Origin: a virus | Strand: one strand, 5' to 3' | DNA: 30,457 nucleotides | Virus record (IMG/VR): IMGVR_UViG_3300021197_001474 | Span: 1 to 30,457 of that record | Part shown: positions 21,773 to 29,878 of the stretch, piece after piece | How the letters are laid out: each line of letters starts with the position of its first letter | How positions within the stretch are numbered: the stretch's first letter is position 1 | Translations under genes and position numbers: made by a program | Notes under the pieces: generated by a model | What the model was told of the DNA's origin: nothing | Databases searched by the model: none | Seen by the model: the letters and a program-made list of their open reading frames with translations, nothing else

Positions 21773-23442
21773 GCTCCGAGCATCTTCTCCTTGATCGCAG
21801 GATCAGCGTCCGAGATGTCCTTCGCGGCCTTGGCCATACCCGGCGCCGCCTCTGCTTCGGCTGCTGCCTGCTGGGCCTGAGCACGCTCTGCTCGCATCTC
21901 ATCCCGGTCGATGACCTTGCGCTGCCAATCGACTGGCATCCCGGTGTTCTCACCCACGTTACGGGCGATCTTATCCATGTCCCAGTTGTCGGTGATGATC
22001 GTGGGGTCGATGGCGAAGATGGCTTCCATCATGCCTTGGAACTCCATCCATGAGTTGTTGTCCGCTGCCTTGATCGCCTTGGCCAGCTTGCCGGTCAGCA
22101 CGACCTTGGGCATGGGCAGGACAGGCGTGGATCCGTCAGGACCCAGTGCGAGGGCACTCATGGGTGGCTCAGGCAGTCTGCCAGCACGGAAAAGCATTCC
22201 GTAGGCTCGGCTCAACAGGGGCTGGATCACCTCACCGTCGAGCTGGTAGTAGGTCGGGCTGAAGTCAGCGATCTTCTCAGCCTCACGACGGCTCACCTCG
22301 TAGGCAGTCATCTGGCCCTTGTCCAACTCCCGGAGCATATGGAACAGGTCGTTGTGATACAGCTCACGGATGGCTTGGTCCTTCATCTGAATGCGGTCCT
22401 TGCCGATGTCGTAGCGTCCCTGTGTGCCCCACTCCTCAGGCTTTGCGTTGGAGGCGCTGGCCGGGTCGTAGACGGTCTGGCCACCTGCACGCAGATCAAC
22501 CTCACCATCGACACCGTTGGGGATCAGCACCCGGGGGAATGCTGCGATCTCTGCCAAGGCATCCATCTGCTGCTCGATGAAGTTGACCTGCTTGATGGTC
22601 GGCAGGGCTGCGATGGACGGACTGAATCCGTAAGGTGAGTCACCCCACTTGAGGAAGCGGGTGGTGGCGTTGGGCATCTCATCGTAGCCACTGATGCGCA
22701 CGGTGATCTTTTCGTCCTTTGAGACGTAGATAGATGCGATAGGCTTGTTGGGTCCATCGATCTTGCCCATGTCCCGGGCAGCGTCTTCCCGTGGAGCGAT
22801 GTAGTGGAGGATCGGGAACTTCTGTTCCATCTTCTTCACGTCATCGTACTGCACGCACTTGAGCATCTGAGGGGTGAGGTTCTCCATGCCAAACTTGTTG
22901 AGGCACTGACGAGCGGTGAGGGTGAACTCACGGATGATCGTGTCCACGTATCCCTCCTCATCCTGAGCACAGACGAAGGTGCCCATATCGAACTTCACGA
23001 AGTTGAAGAGGGACCGCTTGCCCTCCTCCAGATTGATCGAGGCAGTACCGAATGCACCACGGTCGAGGAACATCTCATGGATCTGCGCGTGGAAGTTGGA
23101 CCGACCCAGCTCATCGCGGAGGATCTCGGTGACGGTCCGATACCACCGCTTGGCCTCGTCGTCGTCCGTCTTCATGGGTGACTCCAGCTCGAACCAATCA
23201 CCCGAGACCATGTAGTCCTTCTGGCCAGCTGCGAGGACACCGTTGGCATCCACTGCTGTGAGGTTGAACAGGTCATCGGTGAACCCCTCCACGCCCTCAG
23301 TCTTCATGGTCAGGATCTGACTCTTCCGTGGCATCACGTAGTCAGCGATGTTCTGCCAGAGCGTGAACCATGTGGAGGCATCGGTGGTGAGCACTCCGTG
23401 GCGGGCGACGATGGCCTCTCCCTGTTTGTCGGTGGTGTCCAT
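21769..23442 (-). CDS. Portal / head-to-tail connector protein (557 aa)
   Basis: The sequence matches the podovirus portal family throughout. It has WFTLWQNIADYVMPRKSQI near the N-terminus, NLTAVDANGVLAAGQKDYMVSGDWFELE, a long helical middle with FHAQIHEMFLDRGAFGTASI, and MTAYEVSRREAEKIADFSPTYYQLDGEVIQPLLSRAYGML towards the end. The portal is the ring at the capsid vertex through which DNA is packed and released. The length fits the family (about 500-560). It is coupled to the next gene by ATGA and preceded by a small gene ending 2 nt upstream. Confidence 0.92.
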   Translation of the reverse strand: MDTTDKQGEAIVARHGVLTTDASTWFTLWQNIADYVMPRKSQILTMKTEGVEGFTDDLFNLTAVDANGVLAAGQKDYMVSGDWFELESPMKTDDDEAKRWYRTVTEILRDELGRSNFHAQIHEMFLDRGAFGTASINLEEGKRSLFNFVKFDMGTFVCAQDEEGYVDTIIREFTLTARQCLNKFGMENLTPQMLKCVQYDDVKKMEQKFPILHYIAPREDAARDMGKIDGPNKPIASIYVSKDEKITVRISGYDEMPNATTRFLKWGDSPYGFSPSIAALPTIKQVNFIEQQMDALAEIAAFPRVLIPNGVDGEVDLRAGGQTVYDPASASNAKPEEWGTQGRYDIGKDRIQMKDQAIRELYHNDLFHMLRELDKGQMTAYEVSRREAEKIADFSPTYYQLDGEVIQPLLSRAYGMLFRAGRLPEPPMSALALGPDGSTPVLPMPKVVLTGKLAKAIKAADNNSWMEFQGMMEAIFAIDPTIITDNWDMDKIARNVGENTGMPVDWQRKVIDRDEMRAERAQAQQAAAEAEAAPGMAKAAKDISDADPAIKEKMLGA

Positions 23443-23444
23443 GA

Positions 23445-23660
23445 TCAGGATCCCAAGAGGGTTTTGGTGCCGAGGTTCGCTTTGTCTACGCCACCGGTCT
23501 CGCCGGCGAAGAAGGTGCGACGGTATCCATTCCGGCGCTTGGCGTCACGACGGCTTTGGTCTGACGCTGCTTTGACCTCTTGCGACCGCTCGGTCACAGG
23601 AGGAGTGGGTGCAGGCACTGCCTGCTGTTGTTGCCGACTGGATGATTTTCCAAAACACAT
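23445..23660 (-). CDS. Small hypothetical protein next to portal (71 aa)
   Basis: It starts MCFGKSS followed by a Gln/Pro-rich stretch, a basic helix (RRDAKRRNGYRRTFFAG) and a conserved-looking end NLGTKTLLGS. Small proteins with a CFG/GGS start, Pro-rich middle and LGxKTLLG end are often encoded immediately upstream of podovirus portal genes; the function is unknown. It lies 2 nt after the GNAT-like gene and 2 nt before the portal gene. Confidence 0.7.
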   Translation of the reverse strand: MCFGKSSSRQQQQAVPAPTPPVTERSQEVKAASDQSRRDAKRRNGYRRTFFAGETGGVDKANLGTKTLLGS

Positions 23661-23662
23661 GA

Positions 23663-24016
23663 TTAGATCTCTCCGATGAATAGTTCGCCTTTGCCGAGAT
23701 GATTTAGCCCCAGCCCTGTTAGGTATTCGAAATATGGTGACGATGTCTCGATGGGCAAGATCATACGCTTGTGCCCCATTTCCCTCAGGGTCTGCCGGAC
23801 GAGGGCCAATCCACGGAAGGATGTGATGCCCGTCATGTCTGACCGCATCCAGAAAAACACTACAGGGGCATAGAGCACGCTGTAGGCGCCCACCACTCCC
23901 TTGTCCTCCATCAGGAAGTAATGGCTGACGCTGGGGACGTTGTGCCCGTCCTTGGCCATCCGGTCCTGCACCATCTGCATCTCTGCAGGGTCTGATATCT
24001 TACAGCTACTGATTAT
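23663..24016 (-). CDS. GNAT-like protein with a probable non-AUG start (about 117 aa)
   Basis: The sequence from ISDPAEMQMVQDRM through HYFLMEDKGVVGAYSVL, SFRGLALVRQTLREMGHKRMILPIETSSPYFEYLTGLGL fits the GNAT fold, similar to small acetyltransferase-like proteins encoded between terminase and portal in podoviruses. No ATG, GTG or TTG lies at the expected N-terminus. An ATA at 24016 overlaps the terminase stop (ATAA) and follows AGGAGG by 8 nt. The nearest ATG (23980) would remove the first strand. Residues upstream of 24016 come from the terminase gene read in another frame. The substrate is unknown. Confidence 0.6.
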   Translation of the reverse strand: MISSCKISDPAEMQMVQDRMAKDGHNVPSVSHYFLMEDKGVVGAYSVLYAPVVFFWMRSDMTGITSFRGLALVRQTLREMGHKRMILPIETSSPYFEYLTGLGLNHLGKGELFIGEI

Positions 24017-25626
24017 GCTCCTATCCTCCTGAGTCCTGTCTTCGATGGGATCCGACGCTTGGCGTGATGACTCCTGATGCCCATCCGTGATTCGCTGCTC
24101 TGGCCACCCTGCCTCACCTTGGTCGGGATCGCTGACCGATCTACCAGCCACCCGAGCTTCATCGCTTGGTGACCGTATCCAAAAGCTGTGGACGCATGGG
24201 ATGCCCAGTCATGGACCGGGATGTTGCGCACGGTCTGGCCATCGGTCTCCTCCTTCGAACGGAACGCATCCAAAGAGTCGATACCAAGCTCGCACCCATC
24301 CTTGTTGAACTTACACCGGGAGAAGTTGCCGAGGGCCTCGTTGATGTTGTCCCACTCGTTGCTGCTGCGTGGCAGGCAGACGGTGTGCTTGAGTCCTGCC
24401 CGGATCAGCTGGCCACGGTAGTCCGTCTCAGCGTCGTGGGGGAGGAAGTGGCCACCGTAGGTGTAGCTGCGGTCCTTGAGTCGTTTGACCCACTCACCTG
24501 CATGGGCGCAGTCATCGCCACCGGTCAGGCACTCCAGCCAGTTGATCGAGTCGGCCACCACTTGGAAGAACCAGACCTTGGTGTTCACAGCTGCTCCGAT
24601 GTCCCAGCAGGTGTAGACCGGGAGCTGCTCGTAGTGGAGGACACCGTCACTGATCCGGCCATCACCTCGAGCCTTGTCCATCTGTGGTGCGTAGATCGCA
24701 CCCGGGAACGGTGCCAGCCAGCACTCCTCGATGGTGGATGGATACTCCGAGTAGATCTTCCGGCCCAGCTCTTGGCGCTTCTTGAAGTACCAGAGGCGCT
24801 GGCCGTGGGTTAGATTGCAGCCGACCGTGGCTTGGAGGTCCTGCAGGTATTTCCTGATGTCAGGCGTGATCTGGGTGTGGTCACCTGCAAGCGTGTATCG
24901 AGGTTCCAGATACCACGGGAAGAAGATCACGCTGTAGTCGAGGGCAGTGCGATGCTCTGGCGCCACTTCCAGCGCCTTGGTGACCATGTCATACCATGCG
25001 CCACCCTTGCCTCCCTTGTGGGTGGATTCCATGACGATAACAGCACTCTGGCCGGATGCTGATGGGATAGCACCTGTCTCGATCTCATCTGCCCGGGCTG
25101 GGTCATTGAAGGCGATGATCCCGAACTCCGAGATGTGGAGGAAATTGTTGGTGGCACCACGGGCGTTCTTGCCTGCGTAGATGCCTGAGTCCGACTCCCA
25201 TGTGAGGGCGTTGTTGTTGTCCTCCCTGACTGCGTCCTGCAGGTCATGCGGTAGCCTCTCGTAGGCGTAGCGGACCATCTTGAGCTTGTTCTGCGCATCG
25301 GGCTGGGTCTTGTCCACGATGGATGCTGTGGTGTTAGTTGCGAATAATGTCCGGTCCAATGCGATTACCGCACACAACGTGGAGATGCCGAGCTGGCGTG
25401 CCTTGGGGATCGCGATGCGTTGCACCTTGTCCACGTAGATCGCTTGGAGGACGACGCACTGTGCCCAGTTGGGCATAAACTGCACCTCCTGTGCTTCAGC
25501 GTTGCGGATGAAGTAGAGGTTGCAGATGCGGACGAGTGGATCCTTGAGCAACTCCTCCAGCTCATCGTCTGTAGTGCCGTCGGGGATACGGTAGTCATCG
25601 ACGTTGATCGCTTCGTAGGTGATCAC
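24013..25626 (-). CDS. Terminase large subunit (537 aa)
   Basis: The ATPase shows a Walker A-like PKARQLGIST (Lys75, Gly80, Thr83) and an acidic Walker B-like HISEFG (Glu167). The nuclease part has CWDIG (Asp342), HDAETD (Asp398-Asp402) and HDWASHASTAFGY (Asp473). Together these define the packaging motor and headful or unit-length nuclease. The length is normal. The start is GTG at 25626, which overlaps the stop of the 56-codon gene as GTGA. The C-terminus is basic (RSHHAKRRIPSKTGLRR), as expected for contact with DNA or portal. Confidence 0.92.
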   Translation of the reverse strand: MITYEAINVDDYRIPDGTTDDELEELLKDPLVRICNLYFIRNAEAQEVQFMPNWAQCVVLQAIYVDKVQRIAIPKARQLGISTLCAVIALDRTLFATNTTASIVDKTQPDAQNKLKMVRYAYERLPHDLQDAVREDNNNALTWESDSGIYAGKNARGATNNFLHISEFGIIAFNDPARADEIETGAIPSASGQSAVIVMESTHKGGKGGAWYDMVTKALEVAPEHRTALDYSVIFFPWYLEPRYTLAGDHTQITPDIRKYLQDLQATVGCNLTHGQRLWYFKKRQELGRKIYSEYPSTIEECWLAPFPGAIYAPQMDKARGDGRISDGVLHYEQLPVYTCWDIGAAVNTKVWFFQVVADSINWLECLTGGDDCAHAGEWVKRLKDRSYTYGGHFLPHDAETDYRGQLIRAGLKHTVCLPRSSNEWDNINEALGNFSRCKFNKDGCELGIDSLDAFRSKEETDGQTVRNIPVHDWASHASTAFGYGHQAMKLGWLVDRSAIPTKVRQGGQSSESRMGIRSHHAKRRIPSKTGLRRIGA

Positions 25627-25793
25627 TTCTTCTCGAGGGTGACGTTGTGGAGTTTGAGGATCGGCTCAATCGCCTGTAGGTATTCGTCGGATACGCCGAT
25701 AAGTCCACCAGTCAGGTGCAGGAAAACCATCAGGTCGTGCTGATGCACTGCTGCCCAGTAACCGTCTCGCTGCTTGTGTATCAGGATAGTCAT
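25623..25793 (-). CDS. 56-aa gene coupling TerS and TerL
   Basis: I translated this by hand. The 56 residues begin MTILIHKQRDGYWAAVHQ and contain DLMVFLHLTGGLIGVSDEY and ILKLHNVTLEKK. The ATG overlaps the TerS stop (ATGA at 25793-25790), and the stop overlaps the TerL GTG start (GTGA at 25626-25623). Such exact coupling at both ends supports a real gene that keeps terminase subunits in ratio or acts with them. I do not recognise the family. The short hydrophobic stretch around residues 22-34 could be part of a small folded core rather than a membrane segment. Confidence 0.68.
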   Translation of the reverse strand: MTILIHKQRDGYWAAVHQHDLMVFLHLTGGLIGVSDEYLQAIEPILKLHNVTLEKK

Positions 25794-26173
25794 GACGTCT
25801 TACCTTTGCGGATACGGTAGAGGAGCGACCCCTCAACCTTGGCTTCGATCTTCTGCGGTGCGTCGTATCCCAGCATCTTGGCGAATCGCTCCATCGCTCG
25901 GATCTTGTCGGTGTTGGTCGCTTCCTTGTCGCAGGCGATCTCGCTGAGTTTCTCGAGAATGGCTTGCTTGCTCAGGATGGACTTCTCTTCGAGCTTCCGG
26001 CGTTGGTCAGAGAGATACCTCCTGACGTTAGGTTTCTTCAGATACTCCTGAGCGCGAACAGAGACTACCGCGACACTAGCGTCTGCGTACCCGGCGCTGC
26101 GATACGCTGCTGATGGTTGAAGTCCTTTGAGGATGGCATCAGCGAATGCCTGTTGTTTGGGGGTGAGGTTCAT
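25790..26173 (-). CDS. Terminase small subunit, Terminase_2 type (127 aa)
   Basis: The N-terminal residues MNLTPKQQAFADAILKGLQPSAAYRSAGYADAS are the helix-turn-helix of the Terminase_2 small subunit family. A helical region follows (VRRYLSDQRRKLEEKSILSKQAILEKLSEIACDKEATN) and a C-terminal part (MLGYDAPQKIEAKVEG). This subunit recognises the packaging site and regulates TerL. Length and position agree. No Shine-Dalgarno precedes the ATG, which lies behind a CA-repeat stretch. Confidence 0.85.
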   Translation of the reverse strand: MNLTPKQQAFADAILKGLQPSAAYRSAGYADASVAVVSVRAQEYLKKPNVRRYLSDQRRKLEEKSILSKQAILEKLSEIACDKEATNTDKIRAMERFAKMLGYDAPQKIEAKVEGSLLYRIRKGKTS

Positions 26174-26232
26174 TGGTGGTGGTGATGGTAAGATCAGTTG
26201 TTGTTGAAGAGAGTAGCAGCGGTGCCTTCATA

Positions 26233-28833
26233 TTACGTGCTGATGGCTACAATTTGTGAGTTGGGTCCGGTTGATGCACCGGCATCAATGAGTTCAGCCA
26301 TCTCGATGGTGGAGCCATTAGTCCAGTTCGTTGGCGTAGTGCCGGTGGCTGTGAAGACGACCCCGTTGGCATTGGAAGATGCCCCTACGTTGGTGAAGTC
26401 GTCACCGGTCTGATAAATGGATATCCGATACTCTCTACCTGAGATCAAGAAGCCGGAGGTGGCTGACGTTGGGGCGCGTGCCTTGATCTTAAACCGGATG
26501 GTCTGGGTGGCTTGAATATCCACGATGGCTGCGCACGGGATTGAAGCAATGAGCGAAAGGTCCGTGGATTGGTAGGTTGCCCCTGACCCATACTCCGTAG
26601 TCCCATCCCAGAAGACTGCACCGATGATTCCGTTGCCGCTTGAATTAAGCGATGAAGCTCTGGCGGAAATTGAACCCGTGACCAGCCAGCGACCGGGGTT
26701 AAGCGTCACCGACGCAAAACCATTGCCCGAGGTGCAGTCAAGATCCGTATCGAAAACACCTCCAAATGTAGTCGAGCCACCCTCACTTGTAACGGGCGTG
26801 CGTGGGCTGTTGTTGGCAACGTCTATTGTGGCTGTGCCTCCACCCCCGTCGGATATGGTCCGTCCGTTGATTTCAACATTGTTAGCAATCTTTACAACAC
26901 CACCAAGGTAGTTGGTGTAGATGTAGTTCCCAGTAGGGGACTGCGTAACTGCCAAGCCCGTGATAACCAGATCGACAATCTTAATTGTTGTGTGAGGGAC
27001 AAGATAGATTGACTCATTCATCCCTGCATTAAGCAGCTGAATGGTAACATCCTTGATAGTCCACTTGTTCCAATTCAGGCTCCATGAGGATGCTGACCCA
27101 TCACACTGTATTGCTCGAAAAAACGAAGCAACGTCCTGCTTAATGAGACCACCTTGGATAAGTAGCTCATCAATATCTGCAAGAAAGTATCCTTGGCCCC
27201 CCTCAATGTCCTCTATAACATTGCCAATACAGGATACTTTCTCTGCGTCAGTAATACGAACAGCCGAACCTGAATCTTTGGCGACCTCTCCAGTAATGTG
27301 ATTATTACTGAGCTGAATATGGCGTGGGCGGGTGCCACCTTCGGAAGCAATCAGAACACCCGACTGCTTCGCTAGAGTGATCGAATTGCCCTCTACCAGT
27401 ATTCGATGACAGTCAGGAAGAACAGCGATGCCGCGACCCCAGTTTGTCAGGCCCGATGTGATCGCGCCTGCTCCGCTGCTTAGCGTCAAAGTGGGGAAGG
27501 TATCACCAGAATCCCACCCCGTGCTATCTGGCCCGTAGAACCTACCTCCTTCGATTGCTCCGGCACCATCGATGTAAACATAGCAAGGTGGGTTTGTAGG
27601 CACGCCGTTCTTTATGCCACCAGTAACAGAGACCGTGGGATTGATACCATAGCCAGAACTGGGTGTTGTCACGAAAACACCCAGAACGTCTATTCTGGCA
27701 CGCAGCTGGTTGCTGGATATAAGCACATCCTTGCATTCCGAGACAACGATCAGATCGTCATCAGCACCATTTACGATGTTCCCTGACACAACAGCTTTGT
27801 CCACTTTATGCAGGTTGATGCCATCGGCAAAGGTGTCCCTGATAATATTATTCTGAATCTGCACATCTTGGATTCGACCGGCGCGATCTCGGTTGATGGC
27901 CAGCGCCCATTCTCCTCCGTTCTGGAATGCACAATCGTGGACCTTTAAGTGGTTTGATCGGAAGTGGACACACTGTTGACCATATTTACGGGTGTCACAG
28001 TTACCATCGAAGGTCATATCTCGCACCACTACATGATCACACGTATCCTCGATGTTCATAATGGTCCCACCATTGGTTGCGGGAGTGTTGCCATTGTTGA
28101 ACCCGGGCGTGACTACGCTGGTTCCTATGTGTCGAAGCATAGTCGTATCTTGACCGGCCCCCATAATGATAATTTCACTAAGGTTCTCGATTAAGACGGT
28201 CCCTGCATAACGATATTCACCGGGTGGAAAGTAGAGCACCGAGCCATCCGTCAAGGCAGCCACCGCAGCAGTAATGGCAGTGGAATCGTTCGTGACCCCG
28301 TCTCCCACCGCCCCGTAGTCCTTCACGTTGATGATGTCCAGCGATTCAAATGCCGCAGACCGTGCTGCCTCTCTCACTCGCTGCGATGTCCAGATCCGAT
28401 CCGTCGTGGCCGATCCAGCCTCCGCTTCAGCCTCGCTGACTGTAGCCGGAAAGTCGGTTATTTGAGACTTGGTGTGGGTATGCACGGTGGGTGCCTTACC
28501 TGATAACAGCGTGTCCGTCTCAGTCTCCGTGTAATACCTGTCATCGTGGATATGGCCAGTGTCAGATTTGCCGGCCAGCAAAGAGTCAGCCTCCGTCTCC
28601 GTGTAGTAACGATCATCATGCGTGTGTGAGTTATCCTTTACTTGCGGATTTGGATAGGTGCCGGACAGGTCTCCTCCCGCTGGTCCCGTGGGTGTTCCAC
28701 CTCCTCCACCAGCTGCTGTCACCGTCGTCTTGGCTGCGTTGCCCCCATTGTTCGGGACGTCCGGTGATGATCCTTCCAGCGTCCGGTCACGCGACGTCAC
28801 TCCAGCACTGTTGTTCAGGGATCCCTCTGGCAT
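26233..28833 (-). CDS. Tail spike with pectate-lyase-like beta-helix (866 aa)
   Basis: Residues ~68-120 hold two HxH repeats (SHTHDDRYYTETE and HIHDDRYYTETE, 24 residues apart), typical of metal-binding fibre shafts. From about 166 a pectate_lyase_3 type start (INVKDYGAVGDGVTNDSTAI) leads into a right-handed beta-helix running to about 660 (repeated strands such as VVVRDMTFDGNC, NNIIRDTFADGINLH, NSITLAKQSGVLI). Residues ~665-800 form a beta-sandwich-like domain (LNPGRWLVTGSISAR, SGFLISGREYRI) shared with the 304-aa fibre. A DFTNVGASSNANGVVFTATG module follows near the C-terminus. The likely role is binding and cleaving surface polysaccharide. It overlaps the upstream gene by one base. Confidence 0.85.
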   Translation of the reverse strand: MPEGSLNNSAGVTSRDRTLEGSSPDVPNNGGNAAKTTVTAAGGGGGTPTGPAGGDLSGTYPNPQVKDNSHTHDDRYYTETEADSLLAGKSDTGHIHDDRYYTETETDTLLSGKAPTVHTHTKSQITDFPATVSEAEAEAGSATTDRIWTSQRVREAARSAAFESLDIINVKDYGAVGDGVTNDSTAITAAVAALTDGSVLYFPPGEYRYAGTVLIENLSEIIIMGAGQDTTMLRHIGTSVVTPGFNNGNTPATNGGTIMNIEDTCDHVVVRDMTFDGNCDTRKYGQQCVHFRSNHLKVHDCAFQNGGEWALAINRDRAGRIQDVQIQNNIIRDTFADGINLHKVDKAVVSGNIVNGADDDLIVVSECKDVLISSNQLRARIDVLGVFVTTPSSGYGINPTVSVTGGIKNGVPTNPPCYVYIDGAGAIEGGRFYGPDSTGWDSGDTFPTLTLSSGAGAITSGLTNWGRGIAVLPDCHRILVEGNSITLAKQSGVLIASEGGTRPRHIQLSNNHITGEVAKDSGSAVRITDAEKVSCIGNVIEDIEGGQGYFLADIDELLIQGGLIKQDVASFFRAIQCDGSASSWSLNWNKWTIKDVTIQLLNAGMNESIYLVPHTTIKIVDLVITGLAVTQSPTGNYIYTNYLGGVVKIANNVEINGRTISDGGGGTATIDVANNSPRTPVTSEGGSTTFGGVFDTDLDCTSGNGFASVTLNPGRWLVTGSISARASSLNSSGNGIIGAVFWDGTTEYGSGATYQSTDLSLIASIPCAAIVDIQATQTIRFKIKARAPTSATSGFLISGREYRISIYQTGDDFTNVGASSNANGVVFTATGTTPTNWTNGSTIEMAELIDAGASTGPNSQIVAIST

Positions 28834-29186
28834 CAGTTTCTCTCCGTGATGTTACGCCAGATCCACCCCAGCTCGTAGACCGGCAGGGTGTCCTCGTTCT
28901 TCGCTGGCACCACCCGGCTGACCGGATTCGTCCTCACTGCTAGTGCCTCACCCTTCCAGCAGACCCAGATCAACCGCCCGTCCTCCGACCGCTCATCGAA
29001 GTGGGCATCGATCTCGTCCTGTGTAGGGGTTCTGAGGATACGCTGCTTCACGGACTGCTGCACCAGCTCCAGACGTTTACTCTCTGCGTCCTGTGCCAAA
29101 GCTCGCGCCAGCTTGGTCATCAACTGTTCGTCGGGCACCAAACTGCATCGCGATACCTGCAGGTCGTCTTTCGTGAGGTGGATCAT
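28833..29186 (-). CDS. Hypothetical protein upstream of tail spike (117 aa, start uncertain)
   Basis: The confident part begins MIHLTKDDLQVSRCSLVPDEQLMTKLARALAQDAESKRLELVQQ and ends ELGWIWRNITERN. It has a helical middle and a beta-like C-terminal end (GRLIWVCWKGEALAVRTNP). An upstream GTG at 29393 would add 69 residues (e.g. DLDLNWTYAVVTGTGSW). These could be genuine but have no supporting signal, so I use the ATG at 29186. The stop overlaps the tail spike start (TGATG), pointing to coupled expression. I do not recognise the family. It is the first gene of the leftward late block. Confidence 0.55.
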   Translation of the reverse strand: MIHLTKDDLQVSRCSLVPDEQLMTKLARALAQDAESKRLELVQQSVKQRILRTPTQDEIDAHFDERSEDGRLIWVCWKGEALAVRTNPVSRVVPAKNEDTLPVYELGWIWRNITERN

Positions 29187-29636
29187 CGCTCGTAACTTGT
29201 AGGACCAAACCGGATACTGCAACGCAGATCTGCTACCCAGCGTTGAGGAGCGGACACACCTCACCCAAACCCGGGGGAGGTGCTGCAGGTCGATACCCTT
29301 GCGCTGTCTTCGCGTCCAGCTACCCGTGCCTGTGACCACGGCATACGTCCAGTTCAGGTCAAGATCGGCACGGTCCTCAGATCTCTCGATCACGTAGAAT
29401 TAAGTCCGGCTGGTAGCGGGAGGGCAGGGATGTAGCCCATTCACTACGCCGTCATCGGAATGACTATCCACGTTCTCAACCCTCTGAGGGGACTCGTGCA
29501 GTGTTCATGAATGGAACTACTTCGCTGCCCTCGCCTGTGTTAGATCAGGCCGGACACCGTTGTTGATCCTCCCGGTCTCGCCTTGCACAGGTCGATGGGG
29601 GCGGTGTTCGGATCTGTTATCGGCGTGTCCGGTGGC

Positions 29637-29711
29637 GCACTATCATGTCCTCATCGGCAGCGTGCCCTCCCCTCCAGTGATTAGACCAAAGGGAAGGAGC
29701 AATGATAGTGC
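29637..29711 (-). ncRNA. Candidate structured RNA
   Basis: A perfect 10-bp terminal stem (GCACTATCAT with ATGATAGTGC) encloses a second 7-bp stem (CCTTCCC/GGGGAGG on the minus strand, one G-U pair). On the plus strand that G-U pair becomes a C-A mismatch, so the fold favours a minus-strand RNA. It is not a tRNA: there is no T-loop or anticodon arm. The function is unknown, and a DNA-level role is possible. Confidence 0.35.
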
Positions 29712-29726
29712 CGGTTTTGGACCGGC
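29710..29726. repeat. Short GC-rich hairpin
   Basis: GCCGGT pairs with ACCGGC around a TTTGG loop. It shares two bases with the larger stem next to it, so the two folds would compete. No T-run follows, so it is not an intrinsic terminator. Confidence 0.4.
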
Positions 29727-29755
29727 CTGCACTCGATCACCCCAAATGCCCCCCG

Positions 29756-29769
29756 TCAAATTAATTTGA
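29756..29769. promoter_or_regulatory. 14-bp perfect palindrome, operator candidate
   Basis: The AT-rich sequence TCAAATTAATTTGA is perfectly self-complementary and lies about 110 bp upstream of the rightward gene at 29879. The symmetry is typical of a dimeric repressor site. The protein that would bind it is not in the window. Confidence 0.4.
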
Positions 29770-29878
29770 TTTAGCAGTAAATAAGGTCTCGACATACCGC
29801 AGTGGGTATGCTCTCTTGGTGTTCACGATTGGTTTGCCTCTACCTCCAACAGGGGCCTCACACACAAAATAAAACGCC

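Larger units (their letters stand above)
29394..29878. promoter_or_regulatory. Divergent non-coding control region rich in inverted repeats
   Basis: No convincing gene lies between the leftward late genes and the rightward gene at 29879. Seen here: an 8-bp inverted pair CCGGACAC (29550-29557) / GTGTCCGG (29625-29632) with a third related copy GTGTTCGG (29604-29611), an inverted pair CCTGTG/CACAGG (29534-29539, 29586-29591), a long stem (29637-29646/29702-29711), a hairpin (29710-29726), a 14-bp palindrome (29756-29769) and CATACC/GGTATG (29793-29810). Such a cluster between divergent units is expected for operators, promoters or an origin. I cannot identify a consensus promoter. Confidence 0.45.

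Noticed and set aside
29187-29393. 69-residue N-terminal extension of the gene upstream of the tail spike
   Set aside because: It uses a GTG without ribosome binding site, and its composition does not clearly continue the downstream protein. It remains possible.
29637-29711. tRNA-like length and closing stem
   Set aside because: The closing stem is 10 bp, there is no T-loop, D-arm or anticodon arm, and no CCA-like end fits.
29560-29769. Plus-strand frame (69 codons) in the control region
   Set aside because: It starts with TTG, has no ribosome binding site, runs through all the inverted repeats and encodes a Pro/Ser-rich sequence of shadow type.
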